A stretch of DNA of 64,000 bases from Bacillus_I endophytica_A (GTDB lineage: Bacteria; Bacillota; Bacilli; Bacillales; Bacillaceae_H): NCBI RefSeq assembly GCF_026790145.1, contig NZ_JALAMS010000018.1, positions 248,001 to 312,000 on the forward strand. Direction: 5' to 3'. Shown piece by piece: positions 1-8,100 of the stretch. The position numbers and the translations under genes were made by a program. Position 1 is the stretch's first letter; the number at the start of each line of letters is the position of its first letter. Under the pieces are notes generated by a model, which did not search any database, was not told the DNA's origin, and saw only the letters and a program-made list of their open reading frames with translations.

Positions 1-1
1 C

Positions 2-217
2 GATTTCTTCTCGGATGCCGAAGGCAATACGAATGACGCCATGCCATCGACTGATGTTACATTGGAATTCATCGATCTGGGCGGCAAGACGAAGCTAATC
101 AACCGTGCTGAATATGCGTCGGCGGAGGGCCTCAAGGCCGTCATGGACATGGGCATGATGCAAGGAATTACCGAAACTTGGGACCGCTTGGAAGAGGTTC
201 TTCAGCAACTGCAATAA
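2..217 (+). CDS. AHSA1/SRPBCC-family protein, C-terminal part
   Basis: Only the last 71 residues are present; the start lies before the window. The segment reads DFFSDAEGN..., continues through a beta-strand run (TLEFIDLGG, TKLINRAEY) and ends in an amphipathic helix with GMMQGITETWDRLEEVL. That ending is typical of the AHSA1 (activator of Hsp90 ATPase 1-like) branch of the SRPBCC fold, small-ligand-binding proteins often encoded beside ArsR regulators. The exact ligand cannot be inferred. The segment is visibly richer in G+C (about half by eye) and uses GGC, GCC, CTG and CGC codons rare in the genes that follow, which suggests a different origin. Confidence 0.6.
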   Translation, partial: DFFSDAEGNTNDAMPSTDVTLEFIDLGGKTKLINRAEYASAEGLKAVMDMGMMQGITETWDRLEEVLQQLQ

Positions 218-262
218 GAAAATCACGCGGTTTAGTAAAGAAACCTGTACCTATAGTAATGT

Positions 263-306
263 AGAATCTATTTTGATCGATCTTTTTTCAAAATAGATTC
301 TTTTTG
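263..306 (+). terminator. Rho-independent terminator after the AHSA1-like gene
   Basis: A 14-bp stem (AGAATCTATTTTGA paired with TCAAAATAGATTCT) is followed by a run of T. It lies about 45 bases past the stop codon at 217. The bases from here to about 490 are AT-rich and contain no gene I recognise. Confidence 0.8.
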
Positions 307-487
307 TTTACTGTCTAATAAGAGGTTAGCTGCTTCTTTTTATCAAACTTTATTACAAACTACAGGTAACGATTTATGAATTCAACTTCGATTGCTTTCT
401 AACTAGAACTGCCGATCTTCCACAATCTGGCCCTTTAATTGAACAATACAGCTGAAGTTTAGGGTCAAAAGAAAAACCCTATATTAA

Positions 488-1003
488 TACAGAGTTTTAT
501 CAAACTTTGTTTTAAATTATCAATCTTTATTACAAATTATCAATCTTTATTTTAAAGCTACACATAAAGCAAAAATACAAGAACAATTACCAAAGGCAGA
601 CATTCAACATGTTGGAAGTACAGCTATCCCAAAAAGTTTAACAAAGGGTGACTTAGACATCCAAGTACGTGTTACTGCTGATGATTTTCCCCGAGCAGAG
701 CAACAACTCACAGCATTATATGATTTGAATGAAGGGAGCATCAAAACAGATTCATTTCGAGCGTTTAAAGATGATTCTACTATTCCTCCTTTGGGTGTAC
801 AATTAACAGTTATTCATTCCGAATATGATTTCTTCTGGAAGTTTCGTGACGTTTTATTACAAAATGAGGCTTATAGGATAGAATATGATAAATTAAAAAG
901 AAAGTATGAAGGAAAAAATATGAATGAATATAGAGAGGCAAAAAATGTTTTTTTTCAAAGAATTAGGAATACACCCGAATTTAACATGTGTAATATAGAA
1001 TAA
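488..1003 (+). pseudogene. GrpB/UPF0157-family protein lacking its N terminus
   Basis: The frame is open from 488 to the stop at 1003 and shows GrpB-family features: QHVGSTAIPKSLTKGDLDIQ, then FKDDSTIPPLGVQLTVI, DFFWKFRDVLLQN and EYREAKNVFFQRI at the C terminus. The family belongs to the nucleotidyltransferase-like fold and has no firm function. There is no ATG and no ribosome binding site before the conserved part. The first possible start (TTG at 725) would discard the HVGSTAIP and GDLDIQV core. The stretch upstream of that core (around NLYFKATHKAKIQ) is short and contains the tandem repeat. I read this as a 5'-damaged gene; a start in a corrected upstream frame cannot be excluded. Confidence 0.65.
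514..551. repeat. Short tandem duplication, period 20
   Basis: The 18-base unit AAATTATCAATCTTTATT occurs at 514-531 and again at 534-551. A related string (ATCAAACTTTATTACAAA) lies near 340-357. The repeat sits exactly where the N terminus of the GrpB-like gene should be, so it may be the scar of the event that removed it. Confidence 0.6.
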
Positions 1004-1021
1004 GTTTTTAACTAAAGCAAA

Positions 1022-1070
1022 AAAGATAGAGACAGCTAATATCACTTAGCACATCTCTATCTTTCTTATT
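1022..1070 (+). terminator. Terminator hairpin after the GrpB-like gene
   Basis: AAAGATAGAGA at 1022-1032 pairs with TCTCTATCTTT at 1054-1064, with a loop of about 21 bases and a T-rich tail. The large loop makes it weaker than others in the window. Confidence 0.6.
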
Positions 1071-1318
1071 TATTGTATAGAATGTTTGACATTGTATAAA
1101 GACGTTGTTTTATAAAGGAATACAAGAATAGTGTTGACTTTTAATAAAATTATTTAAATAAGGGGTTTTTCTTTTTTGATTCATTACTTTTTCTAATCTA
1201 ACGGGGATTAAACACTTCTTTACTTTAAATAAACGCTTTCTTTAAAAAATAACAACAAAAAAGCTAACCAACATGCAAAAAAATTCACAAATTAGTTGTA
1301 TAGAACAGGGGGGATTGC
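1071..1318. other. AT-rich intergenic stretch before the appendage-like locus
   Basis: Together with the terminator before it this makes about 315 bases without a gene. I see no coding frame and no convincing structured RNA. A GGGGGG-rich ribosome binding site (AACAGGGGGGATTG) ends just before the ATG at 1319. A mother-cell sporulation promoter (sigma-E or sigma-K) would be expected if the downstream genes are appendage genes, but I could not point to a clear one. Confidence 0.4.
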
Positions 1319-2296
1319 ATGTCTACTATTCAAGCTGATCACCCTGAATCCCATTGTATAAGAGTTGCGAAGGTTTTTGACTGGATGACTCGATCCTCTA
1401 CAATTCAATTCGAGTGGCCTGTTTTTAAGAAGAAAAAGCAAAAAATACAGCATGAAAAAATATGCCGTCACTTCCGAATCGCAAATCCCGCTGAGTATCC
1501 AGCTATACTTTGGGAACATCATTCCTCTGTTCCTACGACGGGCACGATTTGGATATGCAATAATTCTCAATATGGAGAAGAGATGAGCGTTTTTGTTAAT
1601 CATGAGTTTGTTTTCTCTGTTTTAAGAGGACAATCAAGAAGCATAACAGTTGCAAAGCTTCATTCTCTAGCTGTTACAAACGAAGGGAAACACGAGGTGA
1701 AAGGGACGTTCCACATTGCTGTGCATCGGAAACGATCATTTGTATCAGAGGAACAGTTTGATATTTCAGTTTTGGAAAATGCACGCTTCTTCTTTAGTGA
1801 TGAAAAAGGGTATCCTTTGTCTTCAGAACAAGAAAAAATAACGTGTAGAGAAAAAAGGGATTCTTCAGAACGAAAAAGGAGAAGCATTGTTTTACCAAAT
1901 GGGGAAACTATCCTTCTTCAAGAAATTCAGTTCGTACAAGAAGGATACGTATGCCTTGAATTTGAGGATTGTATTATAGGTCCTTTTGCTTTTTTACATG
2001 AAGAAACGTATCTTCTATATGCTCCAACTCATACCATTGTAAACGCTGCTATTCAAAATGCTCATTGTTATGGAGAGTTTCTACAGAGTAATGAGAAAGA
2101 AGTTTGTTTCATTGTTAATTTGATGATTAGTTTTGATATGACAATAGAAGTTCTAAAAGATGAAAATCGAAGTATAAATGGGACATTTGTGATGCCTAGA
2201 AGAAAGTTCTTAAAAATAGTTTTTCAACTATTCAGAAAAAATAGATTAACATATAATGGAATTGGGAGAATTCCATTTACGATGAGGAGGAAATAA
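1319..2296 (+). CDS. Probable spore-surface protein with Ena-like (DUF3992-like) N-terminal region
   Basis: 325 residues, started by ATG behind a strong AGGGGGGA site. The N terminus carries HCIRVAKVFDWMTR, a Cys-containing C-x-R-V-x-K-V-x-D-W signature that I associate, from memory, with Bacillus spore-surface proteins. Residues about 60-140 have the strand pattern of an S-Ena jellyroll: TGTIWICNN, MSVFVNHEFVFSVLRGQSRSI, then GTFHIAVHRK. The C-terminal half (about 145-325) is Lys/Arg-rich and unassigned, with a possible second beta domain at 185-285. There is no signal peptide or membrane segment. The gene is one base from the next, similarly patterned gene, so the two form an operon. The assignment rests on pattern and context only. 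Confidence 0.4.
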   Translation: MSTIQADHPESHCIRVAKVFDWMTRSSTIQFEWPVFKKKKQKIQHEKICRHFRIANPAEYPAILWEHHSSVPTTGTIWICNNSQYGEEMSVFVNHEFVFSVLRGQSRSITVAKLHSLAVTNEGKHEVKGTFHIAVHRKRSFVSEEQFDISVLENARFFFSDEKGYPLSSEQEKITCREKRDSSERKRRSIVLPNGETILLQEIQFVQEGYVCLEFEDCIIGPFAFLHEETYLLYAPTHTIVNAAIQNAHCYGEFLQSNEKEVCFIVNLMISFDMTIEVLKDENRSINGTFVMPRRKFLKIVFQLFRKNRLTYNGIGRIPFTMRRK

Positions 2297-2297
2297 A

Positions 2298-2647
2298 ATG
2301 GCTCAATTAGGAAGTTGTAGCAATGATGAGCTTGGTGTTGTAAATGATGCTGTTTGTGTAACCCTTGATTTACCAGTTACAACCGTCGGAACGCCTATAC
2401 CAGTTTGGACTGATACAAGCACGTTTGCAATTAATGGAACAATTGTAGTTGAAAACAATGGAACAATAGGGGTTTCACCAACAGCGAGTTTGGAAGTTAA
2501 CGGAACAGCTGTTACTGATTTTACAGTGGGACCAGGCGAAGCACAATCCATCACATAAACAATATCGAGTCCATTGCAATTGCAGGTACAGGTGGAACAG
2601 GAACAGCAAGTGTGAAAGTTGCTTTTTCCTTAAACTATAAATTTTAA
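2298..2647 (+). pseudogene. S-Ena-like (DUF3992-like) appendage subunit, frameshifted near its C terminus
   Basis: ATG follows AGGAGG and lies one base after the previous stop. The first frame gives 86 residues ending GPGEAQSIT, stop at 2556-2558. In the next frame the protein continues at once as NNIESIAIAGTGGTG...VAFSLNYKF to a stop at 2645-2647. One added base near 2556 restores a product of about 116 residues, the usual size of Ena subunits. Seen: two N-terminal cysteines (7 and 20), then alternating beta strands (FAINGTIVVENNGTI, ASLEVNGTAVTDFTV), as expected for a jellyroll with an N-terminal connector. S-Ena subunits polymerise into disulfide-linked fibres on endospores; function here is inferred. 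The shift may be a mutation or a sequencing error. Confidence 0.5.
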
Positions 2648-2774
2648 TCGTGAAGAAAGCTTGGATTATTCTAAATCTAAGCTTTTTTGTATACTTTTAG
2701 CTTATTCTTTGGAAGAAGAGATAAAAACTGTTATCCTAAAGTGTACATATTTTTATTTTTTGGAGGCAGTTACA

Positions 2775-3173
2775 ATGGAAGCACGTTTTAACATGAAAAA
2801 CACCCTTATGGAAAGTCTAGGGATAGAAATTTTAGAAGTAAAAGAAAACGGGACATGTATAGCAAAGATGCCTGTTGACGAAAGAACACGTCAGCCGTTC
2901 GGTTTTCTACATGGTGGAGCTTCTGTAGCCCTTGCTGAAACGGTTGCAAGTCTTGGGGCCGCAAGTTTAGTTGACCTTAAGGAAAAAGCGGTTTTTGGAC
3001 AAGAAATTAATGCAAACCATATTCGCTCTAAACAAAGTGGCTTTGTAACAGGAATAGCATCTGTTATTCATCAAGGTCGGACAAGCATGGTATACGAGAT
3101 ACAGATTGTTGATGAAGAAGAAAAGCTGATTTCAATCTCAAGATGTACGATTGCGGTTGTTGATAAACGCTAA
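2775..3173 (+). CDS. menI: Hotdog-fold acyl-CoA thioesterase, YuxO/MenI-like
   Basis: 132 residues. The ATG at 2775 follows TGGAGGC; the open frame extends further upstream but without a usable start signal. PaaI-type hotdog thioesterase features are clear: QPFGFLHGGASVALAETVASLGA (about 40-62), with the catalytic Glu in the AET segment, and SRCTIAVVDKR at the end. It is close to B. subtilis YuxO, assigned as the 1,4-dihydroxy-2-naphthoyl-CoA hydrolase (MenI) of menaquinone synthesis. No men gene lies nearby, so another acyl-CoA substrate is possible. It stands alone, with its own terminator, between the spore-like genes and the aco operon. Confidence 0.75.
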   Translation: MEARFNMKNTLMESLGIEILEVKENGTCIAKMPVDERTRQPFGFLHGGASVALAETVASLGAASLVDLKEKAVFGQEINANHIRSKQSGFVTGIASVIHQGRTSMVYEIQIVDEEEKLISISRCTIAVVDKR

Positions 3174-3214
3174 AAAACATCCTTTAAGTCTTAGTGCTTA
3201 AAGGATGTTTTTTT
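3173..3214 (+). terminator. Terminator after the thioesterase gene
   Basis: AAACATCCTTTAAG pairs with CTTAAAGGATGTTT and is followed by a T run. It begins immediately after the stop codon. Confidence 0.85.
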
Positions 3215-3216
3215 GA

Positions 3217-3266
3217 AACAAAATGAGACAAAGTGACACAACCGTGTCATTTTGTCTCATTTTGTT
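3217..3266. promoter_or_regulatory. 50-bp near-perfect palindrome, likely AcoR upstream activating sequence
   Basis: The arms 3217-3240 and 3243-3266 are 24 bases each, differ at two positions and are separated by two bases. Each contains TGAGACAAA and GTGACAC-type half-sites. A third TGAGACA follows at 3277-3283. The element ends about 45 bp before the -24 box of a sigma-54 promoter, a usual place for an enhancer-binding protein such as AcoR, whose gene lies downstream of the operon. Binding by AcoR is inferred. Confidence 0.6.
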
Positions 3267-3310
3267 AGAAGGAAAGTGAGACAGAAAGCTTATAAAACAA
3301 CATTCTTTTT

Positions 3311-3328
3311 TTGGCATGCTTCTTGCAT
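3311..3328 (+). promoter_or_regulatory. Sigma-54 (SigL) -24/-12 promoter of the aco operon
   Basis: TTGGCATGCTTCTTGCAT matches the consensus TGGCAC-N5-TTGCA, with the GG and GC doublets exactly 12 bases apart. It lies about 37 bp before the acoA start. In B. subtilis acoABCL is transcribed by SigL with AcoR, so site and context agree. Confidence 0.85.
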
Positions 3329-3364
3329 CTATGTATAGTGAGATATTAAAAAGGAGGCTGTACA

Positions 3365-4357
3365 ATGAAAATGACGGAGCAAAATCAAAAACACCTTTCT
3401 TGGGAAAAAGCAACGTGGATGTATCAGAAGATGGTTGAAATTCGCAAGTTTGAAGATAAAGTTCATGAAATCTTCGCACGAGGCGTTCTACCTGGATTTG
3501 TTCATTTGTATGCAGGGGAAGAAGCTATCGCAGTTGGAATGTGTGCTCATTTAACAGATAAGGACAGTATTACAAGCACACATAGAGGGCATGGACATTG
3601 CATTGCAAAAGGATGCGATCTTGACGGAATGATGGCGGAGCTTTTTGGGAAAATTACAGGTCTTTGTAAAGGAAAAGGAGGGTCAATGCATATTGCAGAT
3701 TTAGATAAAGGAATGCTTGGAGCAAACGGAATTGTTGGGGGAGGGTTCCCGCTTGCGTGTGGGTCTGCATTAACAGCAAAATATAAAAAGACAAACGATG
3801 TAAGCGTTTGCTTTTTTGGTGATGGAGCTAATAATGAAGGAACGTTTCACGAAGGAATCAATTTAGCAGCGGTTTGGAAATTACCTGTTATTTTTGTTGC
3901 TGAAAACAACGGATATGGAGAAGCAACACCTTTTGAATCTGCTTCAAGCTGCTCGACAATTGCAGAAAGAGCAACATCATACAACATTCCAGGAATACGT
4001 GTTGACGGAAAAGACATTTTAGCTGTTTATAAAGCAGCAGAAGAAGCAGTTCAAAGAGCCCGTAACGGAGAAGGCCCAACTCTCATTGAATGTGTAACAT
4101 ACAGAAATTATGGTCATTTTGAAGGTGATGCTCAAACATATAAGAAAAAAGAAGATCGAGAAGAACATTTACAAGAACGTGATGCAATTGCTTTGTTTAA
4201 AAACTATCTTACTTCAGAAGAAATTGTTAAAGAACAAGAGCTTAATAACATTGATGCAAGAGTAGAAGAAGCCGTCTCAAGAGCAGTTGAACTTGCTGAA
4301 AACAGTGAGTATCCAGATAAAAAAGAGTTGTTTACAGATGTATATGTTTCATATTAA
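3365..4357 (+). CDS. acoA: Acetoin dehydrogenase E1 component, alpha subunit
   Basis: 330 residues, ATG behind AAGGAGG. With AcoB it forms the thiamine-diphosphate E1 enzyme that cleaves acetoin, releasing acetaldehyde and passing the acetyl group to the lipoyl arm of AcoC. The ThDP-binding motif is visible as GDG at 152-154 and NN at 181-182 (FGDGANNEGTFHEG ... ENNGYG). GKGGSMHIADL (about 104-114) is a conserved segment of this E1-alpha family. Length is normal. First gene of a tight operon (15 bases to acoB), under the sigma-54 promoter just upstream. Together with acoB, acoC, acoL and acoR this is acetoin rather than pyruvate or branched-chain dehydrogenase. Confidence 0.93.
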   Translation: MKMTEQNQKHLSWEKATWMYQKMVEIRKFEDKVHEIFARGVLPGFVHLYAGEEAIAVGMCAHLTDKDSITSTHRGHGHCIAKGCDLDGMMAELFGKITGLCKGKGGSMHIADLDKGMLGANGIVGGGFPLACGSALTAKYKKTNDVSVCFFGDGANNEGTFHEGINLAAVWKLPVIFVAENNGYGEATPFESASSCSTIAERATSYNIPGIRVDGKDILAVYKAAEEAVQRARNGEGPTLIECVTYRNYGHFEGDAQTYKKKEDREEHLQERDAIALFKNYLTSEEIVKEQELNNIDARVEEAVSRAVELAENSEYPDKKELFTDVYVSY

Positions 4358-4372
4358 AAGGGGGAGAGAAAA

Positions 4373-5407
4373 ATGAGCAGACAACTAACAATGTCAAAAG
4401 CGATTAATGAAGCACTTCAGCTTGCAATGAGGAAGGATGAAGACGTCATCATGCTTGGAGAGGATATTGCAGGTGGCGGAGGAGTTGACCATCTTCAAGA
4501 TGATGAGGCATGGGGAGGCGTCCTTGGAGTTACAAAAGGACTTGTTCAAGAGTTTGGGAGAGATCGAGTGTTAGATACCCCGATTTCAGAAGCAGGATAT
4601 GTTGGAGCAGCAATGGGAGCAGCTGCGACTGGACTTAGACCTGTTGCAGAGCTTATGTTTAATGATTTTATCGGATGTTGTCTTGATCAAGTGTTAAATC
4701 AGGGAGCGAAGTTTCGCTACATGTTTGGTGGAAAAGCAAAAGTCCCTGTTACAATCCGCACAACACATGGAGCAGGATTTCGAGCAGCAGCGCAGCATTC
4801 CCAAAGCTTATATGCTTTATTTACAAGTATTCCAGGAATTAAAGTTGTTGTTCCTTCTTCTCCATATGATGCAAAAGGATTGTTGTTGTCAGCAATTGAA
4901 GATGATGATCCTGTTATTTTCTTTGAAGATAAAATTTTGTATAACGCAAGAGGAGAAGTTCCTGAAGGATATTACACAATTCCACTTGGCAAAGCAGACA
5001 TTAAGCGAGAAGGAAGCGATTTAACAATTGTTGCAATTGGAAAGCAAGTTGGCACAGCACTAACAGCGGCAGCACAGCTTTCAAACCGCGGCATTGAAGC
5101 AGAAGTTGTTGATCCACGTAGCCTCTCACCACTTGATTCTGCAACCATTCTTTCTTCTGTTGAAAAAACAAACCGCCTTATTGTCGTTGATGAAGCAAGC
5201 CCACGGTGCAGCATTGCAACAGACATTGCAGCACTTGTAGCAGATGAAGCGTTCGATATGTTAGATGCACCAATTAAGCGGATTACAGGACCACACACAC
5301 CTGTTCCATTTTCGCCACCTCTAGAAGATGAATACTTACCAACGCCAGAAAAAATTATTAAAGTTGTATCAGAATTGATTGGAGACAAATCTCTTCTAAA
5401 TGTATAA
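4373..5407 (+). CDS. acoB: Acetoin dehydrogenase E1 component, beta subunit
   Basis: 344 residues, ATG behind GGGGGAGAG. This is the transketolase-like partner of AcoA: the N-terminal pyrimidine-binding domain includes MLGEDIAGGGG (about 25-35) and DTPISEAGYVGAAMGAAATG (about 67-86), and the C-terminal transketolase domain (about 205-335) follows. LMFNDFIGCCLDQVLNQGAK is typical of E1-beta subunits. Complete, normal length, second in the aco operon. The two halves of the E1 active site are formed at the AcoA/AcoB interface. Confidence 0.93.
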   Translation: MSRQLTMSKAINEALQLAMRKDEDVIMLGEDIAGGGGVDHLQDDEAWGGVLGVTKGLVQEFGRDRVLDTPISEAGYVGAAMGAAATGLRPVAELMFNDFIGCCLDQVLNQGAKFRYMFGGKAKVPVTIRTTHGAGFRAAAQHSQSLYALFTSIPGIKVVVPSSPYDAKGLLLSAIEDDDPVIFFEDKILYNARGEVPEGYYTIPLGKADIKREGSDLTIVAIGKQVGTALTAAAQLSNRGIEAEVVDPRSLSPLDSATILSSVEKTNRLIVVDEASPRCSIATDIAALVADEAFDMLDAPIKRITGPHTPVPFSPPLEDEYLPTPEKIIKVVSELIGDKSLLNV

Positions 5408-5427
5408 GAAAAAAGGGGGAAACGAAA

Positions 5428-6636
5428 ATGGCAGTCGAAGTTGTCATGCCAAAACTCGGAATGGCGATGAAAGAAGGAATAATATCGTCTTGGAATAAAA
5501 AAGTAGGGGATAAAGTGACAAAAGGAGAGCCTGTTGCGAGCATTAACTCCGAGAAAATTGAGATGGAAGTGGAAGCGCCAAGTGACGGAGTCTTATTAGA
5601 TATTAAAGTTGAAGAAGAGGAAGGGGTTCCTCCAGGTACTGTTATTTGCTACATTGGAGAACCGAATGAACAAATCGCCGAAAAAAAAGAGAATGAAACA
5701 AAGCGTCTTTCTTTATCTTCTTCAAAAGAGGAAGTGGCAGCAACAGTTGCTATAGAAGAACGTCCTATAAAAAAGAACCGTCTTAAAATTTCACCTGTTG
5801 CTAAAAAGATAGCATTAGCTTCTGGACTTGACATTGACACTATACAAGGAAGTGGTCCAGGAGGTCGCATTACAAAAGTTGATGTTGAAAAAGAATTGAA
5901 AAAGCAAGGTAAAAAGGAGGAAGAAAGCAGAGAAGAAGGGAGAGAAGAGCGAACAAAAATACCTTTAGCAGGAATGAGAAAAGTGATTGCAGAACGTATG
6001 CAAAGCAGTTTATTAAACAGTGCACAGCTTACAATTACGATGAAAGCAGATGTTACAAATCTTGTTAAACTAAGAGAGGAAGTAAAACAATCCTTTGAAA
6101 AAAGAGGAGAAGAAAAGCTTTCTCTGAACGATTTTATTGTGCGAGCTACTGTTTTATCATTAGGAAAACATAGAGAAATGAACAGTAGCTATGATGTGGA
6201 CGGCATTATTTATCATGAAGGTGTACACGTTGGAATTGCTGTTGCTATTAAAGATGGCTTACTTGTTCCTGTTGTAAGAAATGCTGACAAGCTTTCCCTA
6301 GTGGAAACAGCCACAACGATTAGAAAACTGTCCTCTTCAGTTCGGCGAGGAGAGATGGATGGAATTGAAATGACAGGATCGACCTTTACAGTGACAAACC
6401 TTGGCACATACGGAGTAGAACTTTTTACTCCTATTTTAAACCCACCAGAAACAGGTATTCTTGGGGTTGGGGCAATTGAGCAAGTTCCAATGTATAAAGG
6501 AGCAGAACTTCAAAAATGCAGCATGCTACCACTTAGTTTAACATTTGATCATCGTGTTGTAGATGGAGCACCTGCTGCGAAATTTTTACAAACCATTAAG
6601 GCGTATTTAGAAGACCCAATCGCAATCCTTTTGTAG
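5428..6636 (+). CDS. acoC: Acetoin dehydrogenase E2, dihydrolipoyl acetyltransferase
   Basis: 402 residues, ATG behind AAAGGGGGAAA. It is the core of the complex: the lipoyl arm takes the acetyl group from AcoAB and the catalytic domain moves it to CoA, giving acetyl-CoA. One lipoyl domain at 1-77, with SEKIEMEVEAP placing the lipoylated lysine at K43; a charged linker; an E3-binding domain at about 117-155 (ISPVAKKIALASGLDI, GSGPGGRITKVDVEKE); then the acyltransferase domain from about 178, with the catalytic HRVVDG at 375-380. All parts are intact. It is 20 bases from acoB and 11 from acoL. Confidence 0.93.
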   Translation: MAVEVVMPKLGMAMKEGIISSWNKKVGDKVTKGEPVASINSEKIEMEVEAPSDGVLLDIKVEEEEGVPPGTVICYIGEPNEQIAEKKENETKRLSLSSSKEEVAATVAIEERPIKKNRLKISPVAKKIALASGLDIDTIQGSGPGGRITKVDVEKELKKQGKKEEESREEGREERTKIPLAGMRKVIAERMQSSLLNSAQLTITMKADVTNLVKLREEVKQSFEKRGEEKLSLNDFIVRATVLSLGKHREMNSSYDVDGIIYHEGVHVGIAVAIKDGLLVPVVRNADKLSLVETATTIRKLSSSVRRGEMDGIEMTGSTFTVTNLGTYGVELFTPILNPPETGILGVGAIEQVPMYKGAELQKCSMLPLSLTFDHRVVDGAPAAKFLQTIKAYLEDPIAILL

Positions 6637-6647
6637 GAGGAAAAAAC

Positions 6648-8027
6648 ATGTCAACATTAGTTGTAATTGGAGGAGGTCCTGCTGGCTATGTTGCAGCAAT
6701 TAAAGCTTCCTCACTCGGAAAAAAGGTGATATTAATTGAAGAAAAGGATCTTGGAGGTACGTGCTTAAATGAAGGATGTATGCCAACGAAATCCTTACTT
6801 GAGAGTGCTTTAACATATGAAAAAGTAAAGAAAGCAGGACGCTTTGGTATAGAAGTTCCAAACGAAGCCACTGTTAATTGGAGTGGTGTACAGGCTTATA
6901 AGCATGGTGTTGTTCATCAGCTTGTGCAAGGGATTAAATACTTAATGAAGAAAAACAAAATTAACGTTATAAATGGAAGAGCTTCTTTCATCAGTCATAA
7001 TCGAGTAAGAGTGCAAAAAGAAGACAGTGTTGACGAAATAGAAGGAACAGAGTTTATTATTGCTGCGGGATCTGCTCCTGTGTCTTTACCGTTCGCTCCA
7101 TTTGATGGAGACTGGATCATTCATAGCGGGCAAGCAATGTCGCTTTCAACACTTCCATCTTCTTTAATTATTGTTGGAGGAGGGGTTATTGGATGTGAGT
7201 TTGCTAGTATTTATAGCCGTCTTGGAACAAAAGTAACCATTATTGAAGGAAGTCCAACCCTTCTTCCACATGAAGATGAAGATACTTCAGCTCTTTTACA
7301 TGAAAAGCTTGCAGAAGATGGGGTAGAAATTTATACAAATGCTCGCTTAGAGAGTGTAGAGAAAAAAGCTAAAAAAGTTAGTTTTATAACAAGTGAGGGA
7401 AGATGTGAAGAAAGACAAGGTAATTATGTACTTGTTTCTGTCGGAAGAAAGCCAAAAACAAGCGATCTCCGTCTAGAGAGAGCTGGAGTAGAATTTACGG
7501 ATGAAGGAGTTACTGTAAATGAACACATGCAAACAAGTGTCCCAAATATTTATGCATGTGGAGATATTATAGGAGGTATTCAGTTAGCACACGTTGCTTT
7601 CCGTGAAGGAGCCGTTGCAGCACTCCACGCTTGTGGAGAGAAGGCCAAAGTGAATTATCGAGCAGTACCTCGGTGTGTCTATACTTTTCCAGAGGTAGCA
7701 AGTGTCGGATTTACGGAAAGAGAAGCAAGAGAAGTATATGATAGAGTAAAAGTTGGAGAGTTTTCATTTGGGGGAAACGGAAAAGCCCTTATTACAGGTG
7801 AGCCGTTTGGAAAAGTGAAAGTAATGATAGAAGAAGAGTTTAATGAGATTATTGGCCTTTCTATCGTTGGTCCAAAAGCAACGGAGCTCATTGGGCAAGG
7901 AACAGTAATGATTCATAGTGAACTAACAATAGATGTAATGGAAGATTTTATTGCTGCTCATCCAACACTTTCAGAAGCCATTCATGAAGCGCTCTTGAAC
8001 ACGACAGGAAGTGCTGTACATGCTTAA
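6648..8027 (+). CDS. acoL: Acetoin dehydrogenase E3, dihydrolipoyl dehydrogenase
   Basis: 459 residues, ATG behind AGGAGGAAA. FAD flavoprotein that reoxidises the dihydrolipoyl arm of AcoC with NAD+. Visible: FAD-binding GGGPAGY (8-14), redox-active cysteines C39 and C44 in GGTCLNEGCMPTKSL, the NAD-binding GGGVIGCEFASIY segment (about 178-190), YACGDIIGG, and the active-site HPTLSE near the end (H438, E443). Last gene of the operon, with a terminator just behind it. Being in the operon, it probably serves this complex rather than the pyruvate dehydrogenase E3. Confidence 0.92.
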   Translation: MSTLVVIGGGPAGYVAAIKASSLGKKVILIEEKDLGGTCLNEGCMPTKSLLESALTYEKVKKAGRFGIEVPNEATVNWSGVQAYKHGVVHQLVQGIKYLMKKNKINVINGRASFISHNRVRVQKEDSVDEIEGTEFIIAAGSAPVSLPFAPFDGDWIIHSGQAMSLSTLPSSLIIVGGGVIGCEFASIYSRLGTKVTIIEGSPTLLPHEDEDTSALLHEKLAEDGVEIYTNARLESVEKKAKKVSFITSEGRCEERQGNYVLVSVGRKPKTSDLRLERAGVEFTDEGVTVNEHMQTSVPNIYACGDIIGGIQLAHVAFREGAVAALHACGEKAKVNYRAVPRCVYTFPEVASVGFTEREAREVYDRVKVGEFSFGGNGKALITGEPFGKVKVMIEEEFNEIIGLSIVGPKATELIGQGTVMIHSELTIDVMEDFIAAHPTLSEAIHEALLNTTGSAVHA

Positions 8028-8037
8028 ATGGGGATAG

Positions 8038-8070
8038 AATGGACTGCTGTTAATAGCAGTCCATTTTCTT
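8038..8070 (+). terminator. Terminator of the aco operon
   Basis: AATGGACTGCT pairs with AGCAGTCCATT around a GTTAAT loop, followed by TTCTT. It separates acoL from acoR. Confidence 0.8.
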
Positions 8071-8086
8071 ATGATGTAGACTATGT

Positions 8087-8100
8087 TGAAAACGCTTTCT
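8087..8100 (+). promoter_or_regulatory. Candidate CcpA cre site before acoR
   Basis: TGAAAACGCTTTCT matches 13 of 14 positions of the consensus TGWAANCGNTNWCA. It lies about 105 bp before the acoR start. In B. subtilis acoR is repressed by CcpA in the presence of glucose, which fits this position. Confidence 0.65.

Noticed and set aside
514..551. Short repeats as part of a CRISPR array
   Set aside because: Only two copies with 2-3 bases between them; no spacers and no cas genes in the window.
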